Shown: one piece after another, positions 32,655 through 42,985 of the stretch
How positions within the stretch are numbered: position 1 is the first letter of the stretch
Layout: the number at the start of each line of letters is the position of its first letter
NCBI GenBank assembly: GCA_964017045.1
Contig: OZ024802.1
Span: forward strand, 33,587,802-33,651,801
DNA: 64,000 nt
Direction: 5' to 3'
Source: Omphiscola glabra
Taxonomy: Eukaryota > Mollusca > Gastropoda > Lymnaeidae
The notes under the pieces: model-generated
Database searches by the model: none
Told to the model about the DNA's origin: nothing
Seen by the model: only the letters and a program-made list of their open reading frames with translations
Program-made: the position numbers and the translations under genes

Positions 32655-33125
32655 TCTTGGAGCTTGGTGCATTCACCACATCCTTCCATATCATCAGTGG
32701 CACTACAGCTCATGTAGGGCTCTGGCCTGCTCTACCACATCCTTGCATATCGTCAGTGGTGCTACAGCTCGTGTAGGGCTCTGGCCTGCTCCACTACAAC
32801 CTTCCCTTCAGACATCCTCCTCAGTGGCACTACATCCCATGTAGGGCCCTGGCCTGCTCCACCACATGCTTCCATATCGTCAGTGGCGCTACAGCTCGTG
32901 TAGGGCTCTGGCCTGCTCCACCACATCCTTCCCTTCAGACATCATCATCAGTGGCACTACATCCCATGTAGGGCCCTGGCCTGCTCCACCACATCCTTTC
33001 ATATCGTCAGTGGCGCTACAGCTCATGTAGGGCTCTGGCCTGCTCTATCACATCCTTGCCTTCAGACATCATCATCAGTGGCACTATATCCCATGTAGGG
33101 CCCTGGCCTGCTCCACCCCATCCTT
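32655..33125 (-). repeat. Tandem copies of a retrotransposon 3' terminus (59 and 68 bp)
   Basis: Two unit types alternate. One is 59 bases with ATATCGTCAGTGGCGCTACA and the other 68 bases with CATCATCATCAGTGGCACTA. Both share a CCACCACATCCTT block and GGGCyCTGGCCTGCT. On the minus strand each encodes KDVVEQARALH followed by a stop and a TGATGATG-like tail, exactly the end of the retrotransposon frame at 33126-33240. About seven extra copies of the element's last codons and tail lie head to tail behind the complete end. Confidence 0.8.
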
Positions 33126-33240
33126 CCATTCGGATCGATCCATTGCTATCCGCCTTTACGCGCGAACCCCAACTGGTGTAAATCCTTCTCTACATCGTCG
33201 CTCCATCCAACTCAGATTTGGTCGACCGGTGAGCCGTCTG
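33126..33240 (-). mobile_element. Non-LTR retrotransposon C-terminus, pseudogene
   Basis: The minus-strand frame reads KPRGRRLTGRPNLSWMERR, then GFTPVGVRA, a TAA stop (33156-33158), then RRIAMDRSEWKDGVEQARAL and a terminal stop. The pattern PRGRxxxGRPxxSWM ... DRxEWKxxVxQA is typical of the C-terminal end of non-LTR retrotransposon ORF2. Its two sides have expanded into separate minisatellites (32655-33125 and 33222-33620). The upstream reverse transcriptase is missing. Confidence 0.75.
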
Positions 33241-33620
33241 CCCCTAGGTTTCTGCCTGTAGATCATAGACCGGTGAGCCGTCTTCCCCTTGGTTTCTGCC
33301 TGTAGATCATAGACCGGTGAGCCGTCTGCCCCTAGATTTCTGCCTGTAGATCATAGACCGGTGAGCCGTCTGCCCCTAGGTTTCTGCCTGTAGATCATAG
33401 ACCGGTGAGCCGTCTGCCCCTAGGTTTCTGCCTGTAGATCATAGACCGGTGAGCCGTCTGCCCCTAGGTTTCTGCCTGTAGATCATAGACCGGTGAGCCG
33501 TCTGCCCCTAGGGTTCTGCCTTTAGATCATAGACCGGTGAGCCGTCTGCCCCTAGGTTTCTGCCTGTAGATCATAGACCGGTGAGCCGTCTGCCCCTAGG
33601 TTTCTGCCTGTAGATCAAGT
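33222..33620. repeat. 44-bp minisatellite derived from the retrotransposon coding region
   Basis: The unit is GACCGGTGAGCCGTCTGCCC then CTAGGTTTCTGCCTGTAGATCATA split across a 44-base period, about 9 copies. The minus strand of the first unit is the KPRGRRLTG segment of the adjoining retrotransposon end, so the array grew from that segment. Confidence 0.9.
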
Positions 33621-33624
33621 AAGA

Positions 33625-34535
33625 CGTCTTAGACTTTAACGTCTTAGACTTTAACAGACATACAAGACGTCTACAAGACGTCTACAAGACGTCTACAAGA
33701 CTTACACTGTTTTCCCCGTGTGTGTGTGTGTGTATGTGAGTAGATTGCTATCTTTGTCCTTCTATGGTTATACATATCCAAGTGCTGTAAGTTACAAGTG
33801 TTTTTATCTCCGTATCTTTGATTTACTTTGCTATCAGAATTGTTAGGATAAAGAAATTGTTAATTGTAATTAGCACGAGTTTAGGTATCGTTCTTCCTTT
33901 TTTTATATTCAATCAATGGTATCGTTGTTTTGGTATCGTTGTGCTGTTAACGAGCCTTTTAAAACAACATTAAACTTTTCAATAACTAATTGCGGTACAT
34001 AATCGATACTTTAATTGATTTAGAAATGAAGATTTACTTTTAATTTTTTTTTATTATACTGTTATTCAAAAAACTGTACTTTGTTTTTTCTTAATGTAGG
34101 CACTGGTCATGGTGGGTCCACGTTGTACTTTGTAGCAGCAACTCCTATCCATGTCAAAGTCCCCCCCCCCCCCCCCCCCCCGCATTAAACCTGGTTCGCC
34201 AAAAACGGACAGTCATTGGTGAAAATATGTGAAGGTCGTGGCCACGTTAAGTTATTTATTCCCTACCTGGCTTGAAAGGAGGGGCGCTTACGGGCTGGGT
34301 ATAGAGAAGAAAGGAGAGTTGGGGGGGGAGGGGGGGCAAGCAATGTACAAAACAAATCTGGCCGTCCCTGGAGACACACCTCGGCGCGGGTTTCTTGGAA
34401 AGTGAACAGGAACAGACGACCGAGATTTGACGCATCATCACAGCGAGGGTGGGGCTGGGGGTTTTGGGGGGAGATTCCCTCAGACATGATCAGGGCTTAT
34501 GGGTTGACAAGGGTTCAGATGTCAAATACTTCGTT
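33625..34535. other. Unique stretch, no firm gene
   Basis: Starts with AAGACGTCTT palindromes and four ACAAGACGTCT units (33636-33700), then a (TG)n run (33719-33733) and a 22-base C run at 34161-34182. A minus-strand frame at 34263-34487 (LFTFQETRAEVCLQGRPD) is mixed in composition but ends in low-complexity Pro. I do not call it. Confidence 0.3.
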
Positions 34536-34536
34536 A

Positions 34537-34619
34537 CAAACCAGACTTTCATAAACCAGACTTTCATAAACCAGACTTTCATAAACCAGACTTTCAAAAA
34601 CCAGACTTTCATAAACAGA
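34537..34619. repeat. 15-bp minisatellite, 5 copies
   Basis: Units of ATAAACCAGACTTTC, the fourth beginning AAAAACC. Confidence 0.92.
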
Positions 34620-34754
34620 CTGGGGCCCCTGGGGTGAGACTTTGTTTACCAACGAGAACGTTGACCCCCAGGGGCCCAGTTCACACACATATATGTGAGT
34701 ACTGAAACCCTGGGGACTAAGTTCATCTATACATTTCACATATAAGTTGAACTG

Positions 34755-34898
34755 AGTTGTCCCAGGGCGCAAGACTAGGAAGGGGTGCCAAAATTTGCTT
34801 AGTGATATTTTCTTGATGAAAATAATGGGTTTCAGAATAGAGGGTGGGCGTAAAATGAATCTTGTCCCCTGTCGTGAAACACTCTAGTAACGCCCCTG
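34755..34898 (+). mobile_element. hAT-like MITE remnant (family A)
   Basis: GGGTGCCAAAATTTGC, AATAATGGGTTTCAGAATAG, AATGAATCTTGTCCCC and the right end CTAGTAACGCCCCTG align in order with 14237-14412. The left terminus is not recognisable. Confidence 0.55.
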
Positions 34899-34975
34899 TA
34901 TACGAATGCATGGACCCATGGCACCAATAGACCCACTAGACCCACTAAAGGTCTAGATCCTTTTTTTTGTTTCAG

Positions 34976-35633
34976 AGCCAATGAGAGAAGTATGGCTAAA
35001 TATAACAGAGCCAATGAGAGAAGTATGGCTAAATATAACAGAGCCAGTGAGAGAAGTATGGCTAAATATAACAGAGCCAATGAGAGAAGTATGGCTAAAT
35101 ATAACAGAGCCAATGAGAGAAGTATGGCTAAATATAACAGAGCCAATGAGAGAAGTATGGCTAAATATAACAGAGCCAATGAGAGAAGTATGGCTAAATA
35201 TAACAGAGCCAGTGAGAAAAGTATGGCTAAATATAACAGAGCCAATGAGAAAAGTATGGCTAAATATAACAGAGCCAATGATAGAAGTATGGCTAAATAT
35301 AACAGAGCCAATGAGAAAAGTATGGCTAAATATAACATAGCCAATGAGAGAAGTATGGCTAAATATAACAGAGCCAATGAGAGAAGTATGGCTAAATATA
35401 ACAGAGCCAGTGAGAAAAGTATGGCTAAATATAACAGAGCCAATGAGAAAAGTATGGCTAAATATAACAGAGCCAATGAAAGAAGTATGGCTAAATATAA
35501 CAGAGCCAATGAGAAAAGTATGGCTAAATATAACATAGCCAATGAGAGAAGTATGGCTAAATATAACAGAGCCAATGAGATAAGTATGGCTAAATATAAC
35601 AGAGCCAATGAGAGAAGTATGGCTAAATGAGAG
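34976..35633. repeat. 33-bp minisatellite, 20 copies
   Basis: The unit is ATGAGAGAAGTATGGCTAAA then TATAACAGAGCCA. GAGAAAAG and CAGTGAG variants recur in blocks. Three long frames on both strands arise from the 33-base period. Confidence 0.97.
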
Positions 35634-35734
35634 AGTTAAAAAAAAATTTGTATTCCCTAAATGCGATGAGTTTCTTTCCTTTCAATAAACGGTACCGCCA
35701 TCCAATCCATGTTTACCTAAACAAGTTATGGGAC

Positions 35735-35868
35735 CGAACAATGACATCATCAAACCATGGCAGCGACCAATGACGTCATCAAACCATGGCAACGACCAAT
35801 GACGTCATCAAACCATGGCAGCGACCAATGACGTCTTTAAACCATGGCAGCGACCAATGAAATGAAAG
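35735..35868. repeat. 29-bp repeat carrying CRE palindromes, about 4-5 copies
   Basis: Units of ATGACGTCATCAAACCATGG plus CAGCGACCA. The TGACGTCA palindrome (CREB/ATF site) is intact in two copies and altered by one or more bases in the outer ones. CCATGG also recurs. Confidence 0.9.
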
Positions 35869-35899
35869 TGGAACCATTCTACCACTGGATGCTTATTTC

Positions 35900-35905
<6 letters not shown>

Positions 35906-35936
<31 letters not shown>
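35906..35936. repeat. (AT)n microsatellite
   Basis: Uninterrupted AT dinucleotides. Confidence 0.9.
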
Positions 35937-35939
<3 letters not shown>

Positions 35940-36022
35940 AATTAAAGAAAATAATTAATTAAGAGATGTTTAACTGCAGGATCCGGTTCCGAATATTCCG
36001 TCAACACACACAGTATCACCCG

Positions 36023-36120
36023 GCTCCGAAGTAACACATATAACGGTATATGAGTGCGGTGGCATGGCTCCCGAAGTAACACATATAACGGTATATGACT
36101 GCCATTGCATCGCTCCCGAA
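36023..36120. repeat. About 51-bp duplication
   Basis: Two copies of GCTCCCGAAGTAACACATAT then AACGGTATATGA. Confidence 0.8.
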
Positions 36121-36157
36121 ATATCTTAAACCTGATACAAGAAAAGCAAGAGATACA

Positions 36158-36833
36158 TAGGGCCCCCTAACTGCAAGAGATACATTTGGCCCACTAACAG
36201 CAGAGATAAATAGGACCCACTAACAGCAAGAGATAAATTTGGCCCACTAACTGCAGAGATACATAGGACCCACTAACAGCAAGAGATAAATTTGGCCCAC
36301 TAACAGCAAGAGATAAATTTGGCCCACTAACATCAAGAGAGACATAGGGCCCACTAACAGCAAGAGATAAATTTGGTCCACTAACATCAAGAGAGACATA
36401 GGGCCCACTAACAGCAAGATATAAATTTGGCCCACTAACAGCAGAGATACATAGGACCCACTAACAGCAAGAGATAAATTTGGCCCACTAACAGCAAGAG
36501 ATAAATTTGGCCCACTAACATCAAGAGAGACATAGGGCCCACTAACAGCAAGAGATAAATTTGGCCCACAAACATCAAGAGAGACATAGGGCCCACTAAC
36601 AGCAAGAGATAAATTTGGCCCACTAACATCAAGAGAGACATAGGGCCCACTAACAGCAAGAGATAAATTTGGTCCACTAACATCAAAAGAGACATAGGGC
36701 CCACTAACAGCAAGAGATAAATTTGGTCCACTAAAATCAAGAGAGACATAGGGCCCACTAACAGCAAGAGATAAATAGGGCCCACTAACATCAAGACACA
36801 TAGGGTCCACTAACAGCAAGAGATACATGTCCA
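36158..36833. repeat. 27-bp minisatellite, about 25 copies, partly dimeric
   Basis: Two monomer types, GGCCCACTAACAGCAAGAGA plus TAAATTT and GGCCCACTAACATCAAGAGA plus GACATAG, alternate through most of the array, giving a 54-base dimer. Confidence 0.95.
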
Positions 36834-36877
36834 CCTCCCTAAGCCACGAACAATATCTGGCAACATCTGATACGAGT

Positions 36878-36965
36878 AGTGTGTCCCCGTAGTGTGTCAC
36901 CGTAGTGTGTCCCCGTAGTGTGTCCCCGTAGTGTGTCCCTTGAGTGTTTTCCTTGAGTGTTTCCT
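36878..36965. repeat. 13-bp tandem repeat, about 6 copies
   Basis: Units of GTAGTGTGTCCCC grade into TGAGTGTTTCC. Confidence 0.85.
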
Positions 36966-37139
36966 TGATTTTGTCCCTTGTACAGTCAGACTGTAGAGCC
37001 AGTTAAACTAATGACATATTAATCTCAATATGGAGTGGAAAATTCACCAGTAGCGTCTGACGCCTAATGGGAACAATACAAAACTGACAGAGTTCGAACA
37101 TGTCGTTATCATAGCAGATCGAACTTAAAAGCCAGAACA

Positions 37140-37410
37140 AGGTGCCACCAGAGAAGCCACCTTAGCAGGATGCCACCAGAGCAGGGTGCCACCAGGGCAG
37201 ATTGCCACCAGGGCAGGGTGCCAACAGAGAAGGGTGCCACCAGAGCAGTGTGCCGCGTTGCGTCACCAGAATAGTGTGCCACCAGAACAGGTCCATCAAA
37301 TCAGAGTGCCATCAGGGAAGGTTGCCACTAGAGAGGGTTGCCATCGGGGCAGGGTGCCACCAGGGCAGGGTTGCCATCGGGGCAGGGTGTCACCAGGTCA
37401 GGCAGACTCG
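37140..37410. repeat. About 17-bp degenerate minisatellite
   Basis: Units of GGTGCCACCAGAGCAGG with many substitutions and indels. Open plus-strand frames here (PEQ, RVPPGQ) are by-products. Confidence 0.8.
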
Positions 37411-38071
37411 GGGGAGGGCCATCGGGGAAGTCTGGAAGTGGGGTGGGGTAGGCGAGATTATGTGTTTAGCGCTCATGGGGACACCAACCCTGCTATCGCC
37501 ACTGCTTTACCATGATCAGTCCGGTGACCCGATGGCTGGACATCCTATCAGTATGATTATCATTAATTATTTTCAGGAAAAAAACAAAGTATCGTAGTTG
37601 CATTAAACCAATGTATGTGTGAAGCATCGATTCTTGTTAAAATCCGAATACACGGTCTCTACTTCTGGCCATGAAAACACTTCAAAAAAAGATCAGATTT
37701 ATACAGATTCAACAATTGTTGCTACAAGCCCAAAACGTTTTAAAGGAATTCAATACATTTTTACATCAGAGATTCGATTATGTCTTCGAGACCGAGTATC
37801 TCTCGGATAATTATCGTGCGTTCTGACAGTACGTAGAGATTTGTCAAACATATGGTTTGCGCAGTAATCTCAAGGACTTCTCAGAACAGATAGAAAGCCA
37901 CACATCTTGTTTGATGTTCAAACATGTTTTATAGCGCTGCTAGTATGTAACTACTTCCTGATTTATAGCAAAGTCATATCATCACGTGACTTTTCTGTTT
38001 GAAACTTGTTTAAAATATGAATCAAGGACACGAAACAAAGCGTGTTATCTTTGACCAGATCCAACCATCAC
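37411..38071. other. Unique stretch, no firm gene
   Basis: A 63-codon plus-strand frame at 37619-37810 (EYTVSTSGHENTSKKDQ) is non-periodic but unrecognised and lacks splice or start context. The rest is AT-rich. Confidence 0.3.
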
Positions 38072-38190
38072 TTACACGCAGTTTTAAACTTACACGCTAG
38101 TTTAAACTTACACGCAGATTTAAACTTACACGCAAATTTAAGCTTACACGCTCATTTAAACTTACACGCACATTTAAACTTACACGCATG
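38072..38190. repeat. 18-bp minisatellite, about 7 copies
   Basis: Units of ACTTACACGCACATTTAA. Decayed relatives (CACGGGACGC with TACACGC) extend to 38300 and reappear at 38950-39010. Confidence 0.88.
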
Positions 38191-38330
38191 AACACGGGAC
38201 GCCACCAATTTTAAGCTGACCTCACACGCATGTATGTAGAAGGCTAATAATGACACACTTATCCTACACGCTTTTACCAACGAGGCTGAAAATCTACTCG
38301 CATGTAAACAGGAGTCATTCAATTACACTA

Positions 38331-38782
38331 GGCCAGCACAACTCAGAATGTATGGCGGGCCAGCACAACTCAGAATGTATGGCGGGCCAGCACAACTCAG
38401 AATGTATGGAGGGCCAGCGCAACTCAGAATGTATGGCCGGCCAGCGCAACTCAGAATGTATGGCGGGCCAGCGTAACTCAGAATGTAAGGCGGGCCAGCG
38501 CAACTCAGAATGTAAGGCTCAGAATGTAAGGCGGGCCAGCACAACTCATAATGTAAGGCGGGCCAGTGCAACTCAGAATATAAGGCTCAGAATGTAAGGC
38601 GGGCCAGCGCAACTCAGAATGTAAGGCTCAGAATGTAATGCGGGCCAGCACAACTCAGAATGTAAGGCTCAGAATGTAAGGCGGGCCAGCGCAACTCAGA
38701 ATGTAAGGCTCAGAATGTAAGGCGGGCCAGCACAACTCAGAATGTAAGGCGGGCCAGCGCAACTCAGAATGTACGGCGGGCC
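38331..38782. repeat. 27/41-bp minisatellite, about 14 copies
   Basis: The base unit is GCGGGCCAGCACAACTCAGA plus ATGTAwG (27 bases). In the right half many copies carry an extra CTCAGAATGTAAGG, giving 41-base units. Confidence 0.93.
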
Positions 38783-39301
38783 GTAATACTTTATGAAATA
38801 GATGCGGGGCGAATGATCATAGGACCCGGGGCGGGGGGTGTGGGTGGAGGGAAATCTATTAAGATAATAATAATAATAATACGGAATATTTCGTTACTTC
38901 GCGGGCCGCCAAGTGGGTGCTGGTGGGCCGTATGTTGTGCAGGCCTGAATTACACACATAAGTTCCACGCATGCACACGGGACGCTAGCAATTATACATT
39001 TAGCCTTCACGAGGCTAACACCGTACATCTTTACACCATTAAAAGGTTCTTGTTGGCAACTGGGGCACCAAGCAGCGTATCGGTAATCCCCGCGTCGTCT
39101 GAGTTTTAAATATAGATTTTTAAAAAAGAAATCATGAATCATGAAATATGTTTATATTCCAATGACCCGCCCGCTTTTAAAGCGCAGATTTATTTCACCA
39201 ACTATTTCAGAAAAACAAAAGAAAATATTACGCAACGAACGCACTTGGGTTATTTTTTAAAAAAGAATCTCATTTAGTGCAGTTATCGCGAATTTTCCTT
39301 C
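38783..39301. other. Unique stretch with a short (AAT)n run
   Basis: (AAT)n at about 38863-38881. Fragments of the ACACGC repeat appear at 38950-39010. No gene is seen. Confidence 0.35.
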
Positions 39302-39541
39302 GTGTTCCCTTTGAAAAATAGGGAAAAGCTGATTTCGGGGGTGGGGATGGTAGGGGCGGGGCTGAAAATTCGATACGATGTGTTGTCATCGGCAACGAGT
39401 CTATGTGCAAGGTTTCAGCTCGAAAGGTTGACGGGAAGTGGGTCGATGAGCCATCCGAAGCTTTTGCCAGCCAAGCAGCCAGCCATGAACAGAAGCGAAG
39501 TTGAAATAACGTATTTCAAAAAGGAGCTCATTTTTGTTTAA
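39302..39541 (+). other. Possible dispersed-repeat fragment with an open frame
   Basis: The phrase GTGCAAGGTTTCAGCTCGAA then GGTTGACGGGAAGTGGGTC, followed by a CAGCCAGCCA run, resembles a dispersed non-coding repeat I associate with invertebrate genomes. A 79-codon frame runs through it (LKIRYDVLSSATSLC). I favour transposon-derived DNA over a gene, but the family is unknown. Confidence 0.25.
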
Positions 39542-39834
39542 GGCTTCTGTGGGGTGGGGGGGGGGGATTTTGTCTCAATCAAGATTCCAACAGTACAGTA
39601 TTCCAACAGTCTAGGATGTTGGGGGGAGGGGGGGGAGGGATTCTGTCTCAATGAAGACTCCCAGAAGACCACGCAGCACTCGGTCATGGAGAGTTACACA
39701 AAACTTGGTTACGGTCACAATCATCGTGGGCGTAGGTTCTGTGAAATTTCGATGACGTCATCGTGTCAAGGACGATTAATTAAATACTCAGCAACGGTTG
39801 TTGAAAGCAATTTATTACATTTCTTTTTTTTCAG

Positions 39835-39930
39835 GCTACAGCTGCGTCCGCCATGACTCCCCCCACTCCCCCTTCCCCCAATCCCCGTCCATACTTCTCT
39901 CCTAGCGACCTACCTGTAGGATCAGGCCAG
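39835..39930 (+). CDS. Candidate internal exon, plus strand
   Basis: A strong acceptor (ACATTTCTTTTTTTTCAG ending 39834) opens a 96-base segment closed by CAG|GTAACC at 39930/39931. It holds exactly 32 codons, phase 0 at both ends: ATAASAMTPPTPPSPNPRP, YFSPSDLPVGSGQ. It is Ser/Pro-rich, so likely a flexible region if real. No family is recognised. It overlaps by 17 bases a minus-strand candidate (39914-40013), so at most one is expected to be true unless genes overlap. The donor lacks the usual G at +5. Confidence 0.3.
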
Positions 39931-40013
39931 GTAACCGTGTCAGACGCCAGATAATTGGGTCAAATGATGAGTGGCCTGCGGTTAGGGTCTTGACGTCAAC
40001 ACAAAATCCCAAC
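39914..40013 (-). CDS. Candidate internal exon, minus strand
   Basis: On the minus strand TTTTCATCTGTTTTTGTAG ends at 40014 and is followed by a 100-base segment closed by CAG|GTAGGT (donor at 39912-39913), a near-consensus splice donor. The single open frame gives LGFCVDVKTLTAGHSSFDP then IIWRLTRLPGLILQ, with one split-codon base at the 5' end and phase 0 at the 3' end. Composition is mixed and non-periodic. No family is recognised. The candidate on the opposite strand overlaps its 3' end. Confidence 0.35.
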
Positions 40014-40149
40014 CTACAAAAACAGATGAAAATAACATGGGGGGGGGGGGGGGGGAACGCACTTATCAAAAAACACAAAAAATCTGTTGTTTCGTTTGTC
40101 ATTGTGTCACCTGCCTGCGTCTAACTTTAACGACTTTGGGGGCCGAAAT

Positions 40150-40815
40150 GTGCGTAGTTACTGTGCTGGTTACTGTGCTAGTTACTGTGCTAGTTACTGT
40201 GCTAGTTATTGTGCTAGTTACTGTGCTAGTTACTGTGCTAGTTACTGTGCTAGTTACTCTGCTAGCTACTGTGCTAGTTACTGTGCTAGTTACTGTGCCA
40301 GTTACTCTGCTAGCTACTGTACTAGTTACTGTGCTAGTTACTGTACTAGTTACTGTGCTAGTTACTCTGCTAGCTACTGTACTAGTTACTGTGCCAGTTA
40401 CTCTGCTAGCTACTGTACTAGTTACTGTGCTAGTCACTGTGCTAGTTACTCTGCTAGCTACTGTGCTAGTTACTGTGCTAGTTACTGTACTAGTTACTGT
40501 GCTAGTTACTGTGCTAGTTACTGTACTAGTTACTGTGCTAGTTACTGTACTAGTTACTGTGCTAGTTACTGTACTAGTTACTGTGCTAGTTACTGTGCTA
40601 GTTACTGTACTAGTTACTGTGCTAGTTACTGTGCTAGTTACTGTGCCAGTTACTCTGCTAGCTACTGTACTAGTTACTGTGCTAGTTACTGTGCTAGTTA
40701 CTGTGCTAGTTACTCTGCTAGCTACTGTACTAGTTACTGTACTAGTTACTGTGCCAGTTACTATGCTAGTCACTGTGCTAGTTACTGTGCCAGTTACTAT
40801 GCTAGTCACTGTGGA
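40150..40815. repeat. 12-bp minisatellite, about 55 copies
   Basis: Units of GTGCTAGTTACT, with GTACTAG, GTGCCAG, CTGCTAGCTACT variants in ordered runs (for example CTGCTAGCTACTGTACTAG repeats several times). Every frame is open over 250-280 codons because the period is 12. Confidence 0.97.
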
Positions 40816-41013
40816 TTTAAAACTTTTGGTGTTACCCGACTCTGACACACCAAAAATAGTTTCAAAAATTCCGTGACGTCACTCCTTTCACATGTAATGA
40901 CACCACAATCACCAGAATAACGAATACAGATGTAAGCTCACGGGTCAGTGTGACCCGACCCTACAGATTTAAAAGACAAATCATCTGTGTTGTTATTTAA
41001 ACATTAATGTTAT
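40816..41013. other. Unique spacer
   Basis: Contains CACGGGTCAGTGTGACCCG, an imperfect palindrome, at about 40939-40957. Nothing else is recognised. Confidence 0.4.
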
Positions 41014-41186
41014 GTCCTCACGCGATCAAATTCGCGTCAAATTTTGTATTCATCCATTTGATACCTTGTATGAAGCCTTGTTGCAACTTTCAAATACCAT
41101 TTGATCAAATTCTAATTTTTTACAACCCGCCCCCCCCCCCGCCACACACAAAATAGTGCGTTCATTAAAAAATCGACTCCACCAAA
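41014..41186 (+). mobile_element. Decayed PIF/Harbinger-like MITE
   Basis: CACGCGATCAAATTCGCGTCA, TTGTATGAAGCCTTG, CAACTTTCAAATACCATTTG and CACAAAATAGTGCGTTCAT align in order with 8703-8876. A C run and the loss of the right terminus mark decay. Confidence 0.65.
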
Positions 41187-41227
41187 TTGTTAACGACACA
41201 TCTGTTATACTGTATTTATTTTGCATA

Positions 41228-41470
41228 TATCAGGACACATGTGTTATACATAATTTATATCGCATATATGAGGACACATGTGTTATACATAATTTATATC
41301 GCATATATCAGGACACATGTGTTATACATAATTTATATCGCATATATCAGGACACATGTGTTATACATAATTTATATCGCATATATCAGGACACATGTGT
41401 TATACATAATTTATATCGCATATATCAGGACACATATTATGTGTTTTACATTATTTACATGACATATTAT
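41228..41470. repeat. 39-bp minisatellite, about 6 copies
   Basis: The unit is CAGGACACATGTGTTATACA then TAATTTATATCGCATATAT. Each copy carries the ACACATGTGT palindrome. Confidence 0.95.
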
Positions 41471-41515
41471 ATCAGGACTTTTGACATCTACTTTTAAATT
41501 GTTGACGACCAGAAT

Positions 41516-41847
41516 CAGTGGCGTAGGAAGGGTAGATTGAATAGGGCCAGAGGCGTGGCTAAAGTGTTCGGCGCCCGGGGGACAAGATTCACTTTAAAGC
41601 GCCTCCTTTTCTTATTTCAATTCTCAAATGTTCATCAAGGCACATTTTGGCTCCCCTAACTAGCTGGGGGCACCCGGGGACATCCGTCCGGATAGGGTGC
41701 CCCCACCCCCCGGGGCGGCACTTCCCTTTTTTCTTTCCATTGAGGGGTGGCATTCACCTCCTTAGCAGAGTTTTTTTTTTTGGTTGGAGGGTGGGTGGCA
41801 AACACCTTGGCCCGCCCCGGGTGGCACTGACCCTAGCTACGCCACTG
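41516..41847. mobile_element. Nested hAT-like MITEs
   Basis: Outer ends are CAGTGGCGTAGGAAGG at 41516 and CTAGCTACGCCACTG at 41847. Inside, from 41549, CAGAGGCGTGGCTAAAG and GCGCCCGGGGGACAAGATTC match family A (14237-14412) inverted. The right part (CTTGGCCCGCCCCGGGTGGC) belongs to family B. A family A copy seems to have inserted into, or recombined with, a family B copy. Confidence 0.6.
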
Positions 41848-42079
41848 TCCAAATAGTATCTAATATCGATATACTGTTTACTGACTATAAGTAAAGAACT
41901 GAATTTGGTTGTATTAAAAAAAAAAAAACACAAGATACAACCAAGTGAGTGGCGTTGGGTACGCTCGCATGATGCAGCTTAGCACCATCACATGAATGTT
42001 CTCCCTTAGTCAGAGTGACGTCACGAAAAGCCAGACATTAAATGTTTCTCCTTGTGAAATTATGGACTAGGCTCGTCTT
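41848..42079. other. Unique spacer
   Basis: AT-rich with an A run at about 41917. Nothing is recognised. Confidence 0.4.
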
Positions 42080-42411
42080 ATTAACATTTCCTAATTCAAC
42101 ATTTAAATTATTAACATTTCCTAATTCAACATTTAAATTATTAACATTTCCTAATTCAACATTTAAATTATTAACATTTCCTAATTCAACATTTAAATTA
42201 TTAACATTTCCTAATTCAACATTTAAATTATTAACATTTCATAATTCAACATTTAAATTATTAACATTTCCTAATTCAACATTTAAATTATTAACATTTC
42301 CTAATTCAACATTTAAATTATTAACATTTCCTAATTCAACATTTAAATTATTAACATTTCCTAATTCAACATTTAAATTATTAACATTTCCTAATTCAAC
42401 ATTTAAATTAT
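42080..42411. repeat. 30-bp minisatellite, 11 copies
   Basis: Nearly perfect units of ATTAACATTTCCTAATTCAA plus CATTTAAATT. One copy has TTTCATAAT. The homogeneity suggests recent expansion or conversion. Confidence 0.97.
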
Positions 42412-42985
42412 TCTTGACATGTTCCTTTTCATTAATGGTCCGGAAAATATTTATTAAATCTTTTTTTTTTTTTTTAACCCTCTAAATTTAAATTCTTTAA
42501 ATCTTCCTTGGAAATCCCAAACTTGGGACACGACATATGCGTGGGACGTCACAGAATTGGGACACGACAAATGCGTGGGACGTCACAGAATTAAAAACTA
42601 GACACAAGAATGCTACAGAGCGTCATCGAGATGAGAACAAAAGATAATTAATTTATTCCACACAGTCCACGTTTCGCCAAGTGCTTCTTTTGATCTGAGG
42701 AATTGGTGTGGGCCGGCGGGGAGGTGGCTTTGTGTGGGCCGGCGGGCTGGTGGGTGTCAGGGAGCAGGAGGTGCAATGGATAATAATGGATGTAGGTGGG
42801 ACTAAGTGGGTAATGAGTGTAAGTGGGAGTAAGTGGGGTAATGGGTGTAGATGGGAGTAAGTGGGGTAATCAACCCCATTACATACTAATGATAGAGACT
42901 TGAACTCTTAATGCTGGTTCCGGAAACTTTAAAACAAAATATGTTCCCCTATAGAACTTTTAAAGTAGTAGTCAAAAAGCTGAGG
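42412..42985. other. Unique stretch with short duplications
   Basis: Two 35-base copies of GGGACACGACAwATGCGTGG (42524-42592), two TGTGGGCCGGCGGG copies (42706-42745) and a decayed GTGGGAGTAAGTGGGGTAAT repeat (42775-42870). No gene. Confidence 0.5.

Noticed and set aside
34832..35630. Leu/Ala-rich 'membrane protein' frame (LALLYLAILLS)
   Set aside because: Generated by the 33-bp array. Hydrophobicity is a translation accident of TATAGCC-rich monomers.
40037..40876. Three 250-280-codon frames (LVTV, CASY, TSTV repeats)
   Set aside because: Period-12 array open on both strands.
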